64,000 nucleotides of DNA. It comes from Lolium rigidum (Eukaryota > Streptophyta > Magnoliopsida > Poales > Poaceae). Position 1 is the stretch's first letter, and every line of letters begins with the position of its first letter. The translations under genes were made by a program, and so were the position numbers. Below are positions 35,100 through 46,321 of this stretch, one piece after another. Under the pieces are notes generated by a model. The model saw only the letters and a list, made by a program, of their open reading frames with translations. It had not been told where the DNA came from and made no database searches. The DNA lies in contig NC_061514.1 in the NCBI RefSeq assembly GCF_022539505.1, forward strand, positions 323,933,090-323,997,089. The letters run 5' to 3'.

Positions 35100-38000
35100 T
35101 GTAGTGACCTCACCCGGTAGGATGCCGATCCCTGTGCTTTATTGTGCTAGTCCCTGGATCAATCGCTAGCACACACAGTTTAAGATGTAATACCGAGAAA
35201 CAAAGGTCTGTATTACACCGCATGATCCATATATACATAATGACTTACAAATTGCATAGCACAAAGCTAGCATTCATCAGAGTTTTACAACGAACAAACA
35301 TATAGCATGGAGTCCTTCATCTTCATGTGCCACAGGCGAGCATGTTGAGGATAGACCCGTAACCCTAATCATCATAACTCACTCGTTTATCAAAATATCT
35401 GCAACAGGTAAAGTTACAGCCAAAAACATTTGGTTAATACTTTGAATGTATTGGCAAGATGTCACTATTTAGTGGACACAAATGACACCTAATACCTACA
35501 TGTATATTTGGCTGGTGGAGTTTAGGCTTTTTGCAGAAAAGCGAGCATTTTCCCTACCTTTTTTAAACATCATTTGTCTTTGAAAATATAACCCTAAAAG
35601 CATGAACCCAAGTTCTCATCACGCTGGCTCACCAGGGATAGACACTAGAGTCCAGCTTAATGCTACCCAAGTTTACCCATCAAGTTTTATTATGAAATTG
35701 GGATGAGAGAGATCTTCCAACAACTCCAGGTCCAATTGCTCAAAGTTGTCCGTAACCGGGGACACGGCTAAGTACTTAGTTTTTAACACTCTGCAGAGGT
35801 TTGTACACTTTACCCGCACGACTTAGTCAACCCCTTTTCCACCATGATGCTCATTTTGCTCAAATGGTTGGGAGAAGACTAAGACGAGACTATTTTCGGA
35901 AGTAAGGCCCTGAGCCCTCAGGACGGACCCGTACCAACCTACACATCTACATCTCGCTGGTCACGTCGGGACAGGTCCCTACAACCTACTTAGTCAAGAC
36001 AGAGCCCATATGACATGCGGCTGTACAAGAAGCTACTAAACATGAAACCTGTCAAATCTCTTTTGTTCCTGGGCGGCGGACCCCACCAATTTTCACCATG
36101 CAGACGCTCCACTCGTACCAATCCGCCCAGGTGTTTCATTCATCAAGTTGTTTTCATTTATAACAAAGAATATATTTTTCTTCATATCATCTCATCATGT
36201 TATCCCAACCACGTATCTAGTAGCATGGCTAAGCAAAACTACTTACGATGGCAACCTAAGGAAAACTAGAGGAATCCTAAGACTATAGGATCAGATAGCA
36301 TAGTATATATACTCTTTACTTGAAAACATCCTACACATGCAAATTCTACTAAGTAAAAACTACATGCATAGAAAACATTAGGACATGAGTGACACTTGCC
36401 TTTTCGGTAGCCGAAGAGAGTTCTCTTTTCTTTGAACAAAACACGTCGCTCTCCATACGAACTATAAGATAAAAGATAGCACACCATAAACACACATTCC
36501 AACAACAACAAAATCAAGCAAAACAAACAACAAGTTGTTATTCATTTTATTTTAGTCTTCATCTATCTTATGGCTCAAAGGGAATGAAAGTATGGCATGA
36601 GGCAAGGCTTGCAAGATATGGCTTTGGGAGATTGAATTAGAATGGATAAAGTCAAATACTTATATGGATCATCTAAGATATATGAGAAAGAATTGATAGG
36701 CTACAAAAGCATGGAGGATAAGTATGATCTTGGAACATGAAAATAATGTAGGAATAGTTTTGGTAGATGGGTATGATCATACGGATCATTTTGGGAAAAA
36801 GGAACTATGTTAAAATTATTTGTAGGATTAAACCTATGATGAAAATACTCAAATTGACATATTTTCAAATAGTTCAAAAGTTAAATTTTATTATTATAAT
36901 ATTTTGTTCATGTTTTTATGAGTTCAAGGTTATAACTTTTATACGATTTGGATAGACAAACCAAAAGATATTGATTTTACAAGATTAAACATTTCGCGTT
37001 TAATTTTAATAACGTTCGAAAAGTTGCCAGAAAAAGTTACTTGGATGGAGAAGCTTTCTACACAAAAGTTTTAGAAAATTTAATTACAAGCTCAACACAA
37101 GAAGAATCATCTAAAACGGAGCTCTACAATTAAAGATATAAAATTTTGAAGTTTTCCGTGAGGTATGAGCTAGTACACGTAGAAACGATTGATCGAAGGG
37201 AGTATGTGCGTGGGAGAAAAAAAAAATGAATCGGCAAGATGGCCTTTGCTCCATTGTGAGGTCGTGGAATTCATGAAGGCATAGCAGCAGCTAGTAGTCA
37301 TATGATTAAACATCAGCAGACACCATTGTACACACAGTGCGTGGCGGAACACATGACATAAGAACACACGATAACAATACTTGTGCTAGAGTTGTCGGAT
37401 GGCTACTTGGCTGGTACCAGTCAGGCATCGTGGCATACAATACATAACTAACAGCTTAGGATGAAGATCTCGTTACCGATGGAACAGCGAGTCGAAGGCC
37501 AAAAGCAGAACGGTGATGGCGGCAGAGCGATGGACGCAGACGGCGCTCCGGTGATCTCTGGCGACGCGGAAGCGGCGGACAACATGCGGCAGGCGACGGT
37601 GGTCACGGGGCGTCCTTTGTGCTATCCGGCAAGACTCCGACCATGATGTTCGCCTCACAACATGGCGGCAGCATGGCTTCCGAAGCGGCGCAGAAACAGA
37701 AACAAAACAGCACAAAATCATGTCCTAGAGATAGGAGTAGGATAAGGGAGTTAACGGACAAAAAGGAATGGAGCTCGGGATCAACATACGTGACGTACCG
37801 ATCCGATAAACTTCGAAGACGTCGCGGCCATCAACGACAACATGATGTGATGCAACACCATGTCCTTGAGAAAGGCCTTAGCGAGGGGAGCATTCTGGTG
37901 GAGGGAATCGGTGAGATGATCACCGAGGGCGACATGATCTTGCGGTGAATTCGAGTTTGAGGCTTACGGTGGCATGGTTGGTGTGGTCTGCATAGACCTT

Positions 38001-38809
38001 ATCTGGAGACACTTTGTGAACAAAAGTGGCGGAGTGGAATGAGAGGCACAGAGTGACGCGCTTAGATAGTCTCGGCATTGTCTGAGATGGGAGATCGGAA
38101 GAGGTGTGCCACCGGTTGGCATTCGGTGCACGACATCGGTCTGGGTGATTAAGTCAATAAAATGCGACATAAATTGTCTGAACGGATTCTTCATTAGATT
38201 TCTAATAACCTTCGTGTTAAACTCGACAAGAAACGGTCGATGGAATTGATGGGAGAGGAGAGGGAACGTTGGAGCAGCCACGGATGTAATGTGCAGTCTA
38301 CGTACGTGCCTTCGGAGGAGGAAGACGAGCGGGCGTTCGGCTGGGCTCGCTCGGTTGGCCCACTTGGGTTGGTTTGCTTTTTTTTTTTTTGAATCTCTTC
38401 TTTTCTATTCCTGCCCATATTAGTTCAACTGAGTTCAAAACAAAAACTGTTTCAAAACAATTCTAAAACATTTCAATTCTTTTTTTTATAAAATATATCA
38501 GTACAAAGATGATTTAAAGGTGAGCACCATGGACCGTTTTTTTTTCACTTGAAGATAAATTTCAAAACTCAAAATACTGCTTGTAGGCATATATGCCCAT
38601 TATATACATATTTCAAAATAGGGTTCTGTTTTCTTTTTCAAATATTTCGAAAACCAAAGGTTCATGAAATCTCTATTTTTAGAAAAGTATTTTTAACTAG
38701 TACACAAAAGTTTAAATTCCCTGCTGAATTTCAATCAAGACAAACAATTCAAACATTCAAATTTATTTATTTTTACATTCCAAAATTTGGAAAATTCTGA
38801 GATGTTACA
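35100..38809 (-). mobile_element. Solo LTR of a Tekay-like Gypsy element (3.7 kb)
   Basis: The ends are TGTAGTGACC...GATGTTACA on the plus strand, with exact 5 bp TSDs GCTTT at 35095-35099 and 38810-38814. No internal domain or second LTR is present, so recombination between two LTRs probably removed them. The minus-strand start TGTAACATCTC resembles the LTR start of the array at 1-19930, which sets the strand. A block at 35747-35810 matches that array's LTR. Confidence 0.88.
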
Positions 38810-38814
38810 GCTTT

Positions 38815-39276
38815 CCTCTTTGAAGGACCTTTCTTTTACTATTATTGTTGAGTCAGTTTACCTATCTCCTTCCACCTTAAGAAGCAAACACTTGTGTGAA
38901 CTGTGCATTGATTCCTACATACTCGCATATTGCACTTGTTATATTACTTTATGTTGACAATATCCATGAGATATACATGTTATAAGTTGAAAGCAACCGC
39001 TGAAACTTAATCTTCCTTTGTGTTGCTTCAACACCTTTACTTTGATTTATTGCTTTATGAGTTAACTCTTATGCAAGACTTATTGATGCTTGTCTTGAAG
39101 TACTATTCATGAAAAGTCTTTGCTTTATGATTCAGTTGTTTACTCATGTCATTACCTTTGTTTTGATCGCTGCATTCATTACATATGTTTACAAATAGTA
39201 TGATCAAGATTATGATGTCATGTCACTTCAGAAATTATCTTTGTTATCGTTTTACTCGCTCGGGACGAGCGTAACT
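38815..39276 (+). other. Athila internal region, 3' part
   Basis: Athila internal sequence continues after the solo LTR. It is AT-rich, with no ORF of interest, and leads to the PPT. Confidence 0.6.
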
Positions 39277-39290
39277 AAGCTTGGGGATGC
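39277..39290 (+). other. Polypurine tract of Athila element
   Basis: AAGCTTGGGGATGC directly precedes the 3' LTR and is the priming site for plus-strand synthesis in this family. Confidence 0.65.
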
Positions 39291-40885
39291 CGATACGTCT
39301 CCAACGTATCGATAATTTCTTATGTTCCATGCTACTTTATTGATGATACCTACATGTTTTATGCACATTATATGTCATATTTATGCATTTTCTGGAACTA
39401 ACCTATTAACAAGATGCCAAAGAGCCAGTTGCTGTTTTCTGCTGTTTTTGGTTTCAGAAATCCTAGTAAGGAAATATTCTCGGAATTGGACGAAACTTTC
39501 GCCCAGGGTCCTATTTTTGCACGAAGCTTCCAGAAGACCGAAGAGATAACGAAGTGGGGCCACGAGGCAGCCAGGAGCTAGGGCGGCGCGGCCCAAGCCC
39601 TGGCCGCGCCGACCTGCCCCCTGGGCCCCTCGTGTGGCCCCCCGCGTTGACCTTCCGCCTACTTAAAGCCTCCGTCGCGAAACCCCCTGTACCGAGAGCC
39701 ACGATACGGAAAACCTTCCAGAGACGCCGCCGCCGCGAATCCCATCTCGGGAGATTCAGGAGATCGCCTCCGGCACCCTGCCGGAGAGGGGATTCATCTC
39801 CCGGAGGACTCTACACCGCCATGGTCGCTCTCGGAGTGATGAGTGAGTAGTTCACCCTCGGACCATGGGTCCATAGCAGTAGCTAGATGGTCGTCTTCTC
39901 CTTGTTGTGCTTCATTGTTGGATCTTGTGAGCTGCCTAACATGATCAAGATCATCTATCCGTAATTCTATATGTTGTGTTTGTCGGGATCCGATGGATAG
40001 AGAATACTATGTTATGGTGATTATCAATCTATTGTTTATGTGTTGTTTATGATCTTGCATGCTCTCCGTTATTAGTAGAGGCTCGGCCAAGTTTGTACTC
40101 TTAACTCCAAGAGGGAGTATTTATGCTCGATAGTGGGTTCATGCCTCCATTGAATCCGGGACAAGTGACGTAAAGTTCTAAGGTTGTGGATGTCTGTTGC
40201 CACTAGGGATAAAACATTGATGCTATGTCTAAGGATGTAGTTGTTGATTACATTACGCACCATACTTAATGCAATTGTCTCGTTGCTTAGCAACTTAATA
40301 CTGAATGGGGTTCGGATGATAACCTCGAAGGTGGACTTTTTAGGCATAGATGCAGCTTGGATGGCGGTCTATGTATTTTGTCGTAATGCCCAATTAAATC
40401 TCACTATATTTATCATATCATGTATATGCATTGTTATGCCTTTCTCTATTTGTCAATTGCCCGACCGTAATTTGTTCACCCAACATGCTTTTATCTTATG
40501 GGAGAGACACCTCTAGTGAACTGTGGACCCCGGTCCTATTCTTTACATAGCATACAATCTACCGCAATTGTGTTTTACTCGTTTTCTTTGCAAACATCTT
40601 CCACTCGATACGTTTAATCCTTTGTTACAGCAAGCCGGTGAGATTGACAACCTCACTGTTTCGTTGGGGCAAAGTACTTTGGTTTTGTTGTGCAGATTCC
40701 ACGTTGGCGCAGGAATCCCCGGTGTTGCGCCGCATCACATTTCGCGACCATCAACCTTCAACGTGCTTCTTGGCTCCTCCTCGGTTCGATTAAACCTTGG
40801 TTTCTTTCTGAGGGAAAACTTGCTACTGTGCGCATCATACCTTCCTCTTGGGGTTCCCAACGAACGTGTGAGTTACACGCCATCA
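39291..40885 (+). repeat. 3' LTR of Athila element
   Basis: It begins CGATACGTC where the 5' copy has TGATACGTC, a T-to-C change of the terminal base, and ends GCCATCA followed by the TSD GGAAG. It shows scattered substitutions and small indels relative to the 5' LTR, fitting an insertion that is not brand-new. Confidence 0.92.
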
Positions 40886-41167
40886 GGAAGCTAAGATTAG
40901 GCGTCTTCAAAAGGACTTGGATGTGGCCACTTGGCGGAACAAAGAAATGAACCGAGGATGGAATTCTACAATTCAAGATGGCCTACATGCTGTTGCTGAT
41001 CTGCGAAGCTAGTGGCTGGCAACTTGGTTACCGCTTTGGCTGATGCAGATGTCCATGAGATCAACTGGACGATCTTGGAACAGGTGAAAGCACGAGCAGA
41101 AACTCTGCACTCATCTTTGCAGGTAGATGATTTTCAAAGGGTGATGCAAGAGCCGCTATATGAATAG

Positions 41168-41632
41168 ATTGTTGTTTTCAGTTGATGATGTCCCTGGTTC
41201 TTTTGTTTACTTATGTGCTGGTAGTACTTAGGGGAACTAGCTTGTACAAGTATTTTTTTTCCGATAAAGTTGTACAAGTAAATGGCACATGCTTCGCATG
41301 TTTGACCAATTAAGTTAAAAAGCTTCACAAAATCCTGCTATCATGTAGGCGGGCTTGCATTGGCTTTCAACCCAAGTGACTATTGACTGCAATCTGTAAT
41401 ATGTACCCCTCTGTTGCACTTAATGGTATCCAAGCCCTTGGGCCCCCCTCCTTTGTTAAAAAAAAGATCGAATTCTTATTGCGTCGAAGTTGTTTCACTA
41501 AAAAAAAGAGCCCTCACGTGCAAGGCACGTGTATATATACTAGTACTAGTAGAGATGGTACACCTAGACATTAGAGATTTGTTTGTTTTAAAGATATTTT
41601 TAATTGTGTACAAGATGGAAAATATAACTTTA
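41168..41632 (+). other. Putative 3' UTR and spacer after gene 1
   Basis: There is no further coding potential. ATTGACTGCAATCTGTAATATG near 41385 looks like a 3' end region. An A-run and CACGTGCAAGGCACGTG (inverted CACGTG boxes near 41515) lie beyond. Confidence 0.4.
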
Positions 41633-41967
41633 GGCTATCCACAATGTTGCTATTGCCAAATCTGATACGATGGTGAATTTGGCTTTGGTGTGAAATATAG
41701 CAATAGCTCCACAATGTAGTGGTTCCAAATATTTATAACGTGGGTCCCGCCATCAAGCTAAAACAACTCATAAAGCCAATATGGAACTACTCTCACAATG
41801 TAGGGAACTAGTTCCAAATGCCAAAAGTGAAATTTGGCATCGGAGCACCTATTTGCTCCGGTTCCTTGTTTTTCTGGTTTTGGAACTACCTCTACAATGT
41901 ATGGAACTAGTTCAAAAAGCCAAAAATCAAATATGGAACCACTTTTGGCTACACGTTGTGGATGCTC
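41633..41967. mobile_element. Tourist/Harbinger-like MITE (335 bp)
   Basis: The termini GGCTATCCACAATGT and ACGTTGTGGATGCTC are imperfect inverted repeats, flanked by an exact 3 bp TSD TTA (41630-41632, 41968-41970). It is non-coding and internally partly self-complementary (GGAACTAGTTCC motifs). Confidence 0.8.
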
Positions 41968-41982
41968 TTAGCAAATTCCTAG

Positions 41983-42066
41983 TATTTTTCATGGTCGATG
42001 TAAAAAAAGTATTTTTCATGGTTGATGTAAAAAAACAAGTTTTTTTCATGGTCGATGTAAAAAAAG
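41983..42066 (+). repeat. Short tandem repeat, about 28-32 bp unit x3
   Basis: Three copies of TTTTTCATGGTCGATGTAAA occur in a row with variable A-runs between them. Confidence 0.85.
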
Positions 42067-42326
42067 AGAGAAAACATGTCTCATAAAAAGCCTTATGGTT
42101 AGCACAATTTTTTTACGGAGTAACTCTTTTTTACATAGCCCAAATTACTATTCGATTTTTCCATTGAAATATTTTATGTGTATAAAGCAAGCGAAGAAGT
42201 ACACATGCATTTTTCGTTTTATTCTTTTTTGACATTTCAAAATGTATAGAAGATGAATTTCGAAATAAAGAGATCATATGCACCCAAGAACCAACAAGCA
42301 TATCCCCTTGAACCCGAACATACTCA

Positions 42327-42450
42327 GGGCCCTTTTGTTGTGCCTTTTTTTTTTGCCTTTTTGGCTTTTGGATTTTGGAAGCCAAAAACAAATATTATAT
42401 TCTTTTGGCTTCCAAAATCCAAAAGCCAAAAAGCCACAGCAAAAGGGCCC
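42327..42450. mobile_element. Foldback MITE, Tourist-like (124 bp)
   Basis: It is nearly a complete hairpin: GGGCCCTTTTG...GGCTTTTGGATTTTGGAAGCC pairs with its inverted copy across a short loop. Flanking TCA on both sides is a plausible 3 bp TSD, fitting PIF/Harbinger-derived MITEs. Confidence 0.85.
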
Positions 42451-43868
42451 TCAGCTTCAGACTTGGGATTTCGTAGGCTAGGGTTCCACAGTTTTCCAGC
42501 AACCAGTAATAATTTCAACTCTGCCCCAAAATTCCCGCCGAAATCCCCCCCCCCGCTTCCAAAATTCAAAGCGATGTGAAATAAGTACAGTGTCGATCTT
42601 ATCCCCCCGGACCGCTCAATTCAGACCTATCACCGGCGGCGCCGAACCCCGCATCTCTCTCTCACGCTTCCACCCTGCATGACCCACCGGATCATCTCAC
42701 ACGCCGGCGCCGGCCCACTGTCCCACTCCCACACCAGCACTACTGCCTTCTCATCGGCCACCGTAGTGACCGACGACGTTCCGCCGTCTCCCTTGCTTTT
42801 TAGCAAGCCGGAGTAGCTTCCACCTCCCCCACCCCCACCGACGACCACTGTACCATACGAGCTCCTCCGTAGCCGACTTCCACCGCCGCCTTGTCAGCGA
42901 CAGTCACCATCGCCGGGTTCTCGTATCTTAATCCCCGACTCCTTCCGTCCACCGGACTGGAGAGATGGGCGCTTCCATGGTCGACGGCAGGAAACCAAAG
43001 CGTACACGCGCCCACTTCCAAGAAGGTTGATATGGCCGCATTCGTTATGCATGTGATTTCGAAAAGTATTTTTTTGCTTACTTGCACCGCCATCTCATTA
43101 GCATTTTTTTTGTAATGCATGCTAGATATTATTGCAATACAGAAGAATGAATTAAAAGAGAAACGGATACGGAATATATGTATAAGATATGCAAGCCGTG
43201 TGGGCACAAACATGTGTAACGCTATTGCCTCTAGTGCAAACCTGAACAAAATCGGAGAAGAACCCTTTCCCCTCCCCAAAGATAAAGAACAATGTTATGA
43301 TTCACAATTTGATCATGCTGAGCCTCTTGGAGAGCTGACTCAGGAAGATGCCTTGCCTGACCATTCTCCTCAACCCCACCAGGTGATTTCTGTGTTTTTT
43401 ACTTTGAGATATCTGTTTTGCAACTTCCATGTGTTGTATACTTGTATCCTGAATCCCACCAAACATGTTCACATGCCACCTCTAGGTCTCCTTAATGCAT
43501 CATATATATGTTTCAGCATGCACGTCATCCTTTACTGTTCTTCATTCTATTCCATTTGCATATCATCATATATGGGACTTCTGTAGACTGAAATATCGTT
43601 TATGTGTGCTAGGAATCTGCAGCTTCAAGTAAGAATTTCGCAGGAACCACCAATGAGAGGAAGACCAATCAACAGGCACCTGAATCGGTGATAGAACAGC
43701 TGCAACCAAAAAAGAAACCTGCTTCTGCTACTAGACAGTCTCAGCGATTCATGGCACCAGTTGAAGAAAATAACGAAAATTCTAAGAGTACTGAAATAAA
43801 AAACGTGGTGAACACCCCAAGCGGTTGAATCAGCCACCTGTTACCAATCCAGTCAACCAGCGACAATC

Positions 43869-43995
43869 GGCAGCAGAACCAGTTTCCACAGCAACTTCTC
43901 AGCCACAATTGGCAGCAGAACCAGTTTCCACAGCAACTTCTCAACAACAATTGGCAGCAGAACAAGTTTCCACGGCAACTTCTCAGCCACAATTG
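43869..43995 (+). repeat. 42 bp coding minisatellite, 3 units
   Basis: Tandem units encode A-A-E-P-V-S-T-A-T-S-Q-P-Q-L within exon 3 of the Ptta-type gene. The period is a multiple of three, so copy number can change without shifting frame. Confidence 0.95.
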
Positions 43996-44233
43996 GGATC
44001 AGCAGTAGCTGTGGTAGGAAATACTGCCCAAGGACACACTGTACCAGTCCCAGCTGACACAACCACAACTGGCCAAACATCTGCTAGCACAACATCAACA
44101 AACTGTTGATGATCTCCCACTGACCCATATTAGTCCTGCCATAGACAACTCCCCTGAGGATGAGCCCCACACCGAAGAAGGTACATTTTCCAATGCTTAT
44201 AGTTTCATTCTCCGTTATAAAGTTATACTTTAT

Positions 44234-44234
<1 letters not shown>

Positions 44235-44264
<30 letters not shown>
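44235..44264. repeat. (TA)n microsatellite
   Basis: About 14 TA dinucleotides lie in the intron before exon 4 of the Ptta-type gene. Confidence 0.95.
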
Positions 44265-44267
<3 letters not shown>

Positions 44268-46053
44268 ACCTTGATAGCTTGATGTAATGCTTAACTTTGT
44301 AGTTGCACCACGATCAAGAAAAACGAGGGGCCCAACAGTAGGGAAAATGTTCGTAGCTAAGCTTGCTGGGATGGAATCAAGATTTCGCCTTTCATCTATC
44401 GTAGGTGGCAGAAGGCCACTGGACCCGAAGAATCTTGTAAATTAGCATCGGATGTAGGAATTTTCGTCAGGAATGAAATTCCTATCTTCCCAACATGGAA
44501 AGAGCACGTAGACACCTCTCGCGCATTTTGAAAAATTAGTGCACGGGTTACACGTAAGTCATCTTTCTCTTGGTAATGTTACTCATACTAGTATACCACA
44601 TTGGCACGTCCCGTTCCTTCTAGCTTGTTGTTGGATCTATGTATATCACACCAACGGTTTATATTGTTGTGAACAGTTAAGGTTCGAGTTCGATGAGGAC
44701 CAAGAGGAAGTAAAGCATGTTCTCAACAGTCTATTCTCAGACTGTCTGCGCCAGTATCGCAGCAGGCTAAAGAAGAAATACTTCACTGGAAAGATTACTC
44801 GGGAGTGTTCCAACTATATCTCCTTTTAAGCAAATGACCGACAAACAGTGGGGAGATCTTGTGAAGCACCGGTCCGATCCAAAGAATATGGTATGATTTG
44901 TAAGGCCGAGACCGAGATCACATCTTGGATTCTTATTTATAGCAGTGTCTCACTAGTCTCCTTTTTGCAGAATTTGGCTAAACAGAATCAGGAAAACCGC
45001 GGTAAACTACTTTTACCTAGCCGTACGGGATCTCGTAACCTTATAGTGCACATTCGGCAAAAAGTAAGGACATGTTGTTTTATACTGCTATTTAGAAATA
45101 TTTTAGTAAAAGATCATGCAGAGTATATACACCAGTGTGCAGCTTATATTATGATCCTCCATTTCAACCACGTTATTCGATTTATAAATGGTAGTACTAA
45201 AATGCAGATGTTACATAATGCAAGTAAAAGGGAACCAAACAAAGAGATGACTCTGCCAGAGATTTTTGAAGCATGCCAGAAGAACAAACTTGAAGTGATT
45301 GGAGAAGTCGCACAGAGTGTTCTTGTAAGTCTTCTCAAAGATTGAAATTTTGTGACGACTCACATCCCAACTTGTAGGAGTAGTAAAGTACATGTCAATA
45401 TGATATTATATATGTTTATTAAAATTCATGTGATGTGAATCAGACATGCCAAACTGTAGGAATAAAAGTAGGTCATACACATGATAAATCTACTATCGGC
45501 AAGTTTCTCTGTAGTAACTATCATGTTTACACATGTGTACGAACTGAATTTTTTGCAGGAAGATATGAAATTAGAGATGGCAAAAACCGGTAAAAACGGT
45601 CTGGAAAAAACCGATGAAGAATGTGTGAAGGCATTTTCTATGGCAATAAAAAGAAAGGCATTGCCAAAAACACTTTCTTACGGAATGCTGGACTGCTGAA
45701 GTGCAAGTCCATGTCCAAGTCAAAGTATTTGCATGCTCAAGTTCTAAAGGAGCAACTCCAAGTAGAACGAGCTGCATCAGCTGCGCTAAGACTAGAAGTC
45801 GACAATTTTAGAACGATAGCAGCACAGAAGGAGGCCCTACTGGAGCAGGTTAGGAATGCTAGTAAGTAGTAAGAAGAGTATCTGCTAGATAATTGGAGAT
45901 GAACGGGGACGGTGACAGGTCATTACCTTTGTCTTGTAAAATGGTTCCTTAGTCTGAGCATATTTCGTAGGTGCATTTATCCGCAATTGCTATGATCTTG
46001 GTGGTCGTTTCCTTGTTGTGATGTGGATTTTTTTGAACCGGAACCCCGCTGAT

Positions 46054-46316
46054 TGTTAATATTATAAGTGGATTGCCTAGCCCTTTCCATCGGTTCGACT
46101 TGTGGTTCCGTTGGCTCGTGGATGAAGCTTGACGTGGTATCAGAGCCCATAGTCTCAAGTTCGAGTCATCGCTTTCACAAACCTTCTCTTCTCTTCTCCC
46201 GGTCTAGCCTTTTCTGTCAGTTTGGACTTTTTGTTGCGATGTATAAAGTGGATTGCCTAGCCCTTTCCATCAGTTCGGACTTTTGGTCGCGTTGGCTAGT
46301 GCATTAAAGCTTGACA
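46054..46316 (+). mobile_element. Miniature LTR retrotransposon (TRIM/SMART-like, 263 bp)
   Basis: Two ~81-85 bp direct repeats (46054-46134 and 46232-46316) share GTGGATTGCCTAGCCCTTTC and end in GCTTGACG/GCTTGACA. The whole is flanked by an exact 5 bp TSD CTGAT (46049-46053, 46317-46321). TGGTATCAGAGCCC, a tRNA-Met-type PBS, starts directly after the left repeat at 46135. The internal part is only 97 bp and codes for nothing; a clear PPT is not seen. Size and layout fit the SMART class of very small grass LTR elements, as known from the literature. Confidence 0.85.
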
Positions 46317-46321
46317 CTGAT

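Larger units (their letters stand above)
29038..40885 (+). mobile_element. Athila-lineage Gypsy element, non-autonomous, nested in gene exon
   Basis: It is bounded by 1595 bp LTRs and an exact 5 bp TSD, GGAAG, at 29033-29037 and 40886-40890. The order is 5' LTR, PBS TGGCGCCGTTGCCGGGGA, gag-pro remnant, long non-coding internal region, PPT, 3' LTR. A 3.7 kb solo LTR of another family sits inside. RT, RNase H and integrase are absent. The LTR start (TGATACGTCTCCAACG) and PBS recall the Sabrina/WHAM type of Triticeae, named from memory. Confidence 0.92.
28027..41167 (+). pseudogene. Multi-exon gene of unknown function split by an Athila retrotransposon
   Basis: Exons by GT/AG signals and phase: 28027-28081 (ATG in the strong context GCCACCATGA), 28200-28387, 28458-28622, 28926-29037 plus 40891-41167 after the insertion. 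Intron 1 is phase 1; the others are phase 0. Exon 2 has the pattern Y-E-E-S-R-R-x-N-I...N-M...A-K-L-G-I-L, a head seen in several plant gene families including Ptta/En/Spm-type proteins. Exon 4 resumes across the insertion in frame once one GGAAG copy is discounted, reads a helical stretch (IRRLQKDLDVATWRNKEM), then meets TAG at 41010; a one-base shift restores an open tail ending at 41165-41167. The retrotransposon and the frameshift make it a pseudogene here. Exon 1-2 structure matches the gene at 42964, suggesting paralogy. No function can be assigned. Confidence 0.65.
42964..45869 (+). pseudogene. Ptta/En/Spm (Transposase_24-type) plant gene, eight exons, frame-broken
   Basis: Exons by GT/AG: 42964-43024, 43126-43382, 43613-44181, 44303-44553, 44677-44890, 44971-45063, 45208-45324, 45559-45869. 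Exons 4-8 follow the plant Ptta/En/Spm domain in order: TRGPTVGKMF; a segment reading LASDVGIFVRNEIP and PTWKEHV; LRFEFDEDQEEV and YRSRLKKKYF; KQMTDKQWGDLVKH; NLAKQNQENRGKL; REPNKEMTLPEIF; then a terminal coiled coil (LKEQLQVERAASAALRLEV). The family is found in CACTA transposons and as stand-alone plant genes; its biochemical role is not settled. Frameshifts near 43825, 44100, 44440, 44810 and 45690 and a stop at 44528 (TGA) interrupt it, while every splice site is canonical. It is either a pseudogene or carries sequencing errors. Confidence 0.8.

Noticed and set aside
37461..37948. Pair of overlapping ORFs as a host gene
   Set aside because: They lie inside the solo LTR in its GC-rich block, where the related LTR family also has chance frames.
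46135..46148. TGGTATCAGAGCCC as the PBS of a large decayed element
   Set aside because: Flanking 81-85 bp repeats and an exact CTGAT duplication show it belongs to a complete miniature element.
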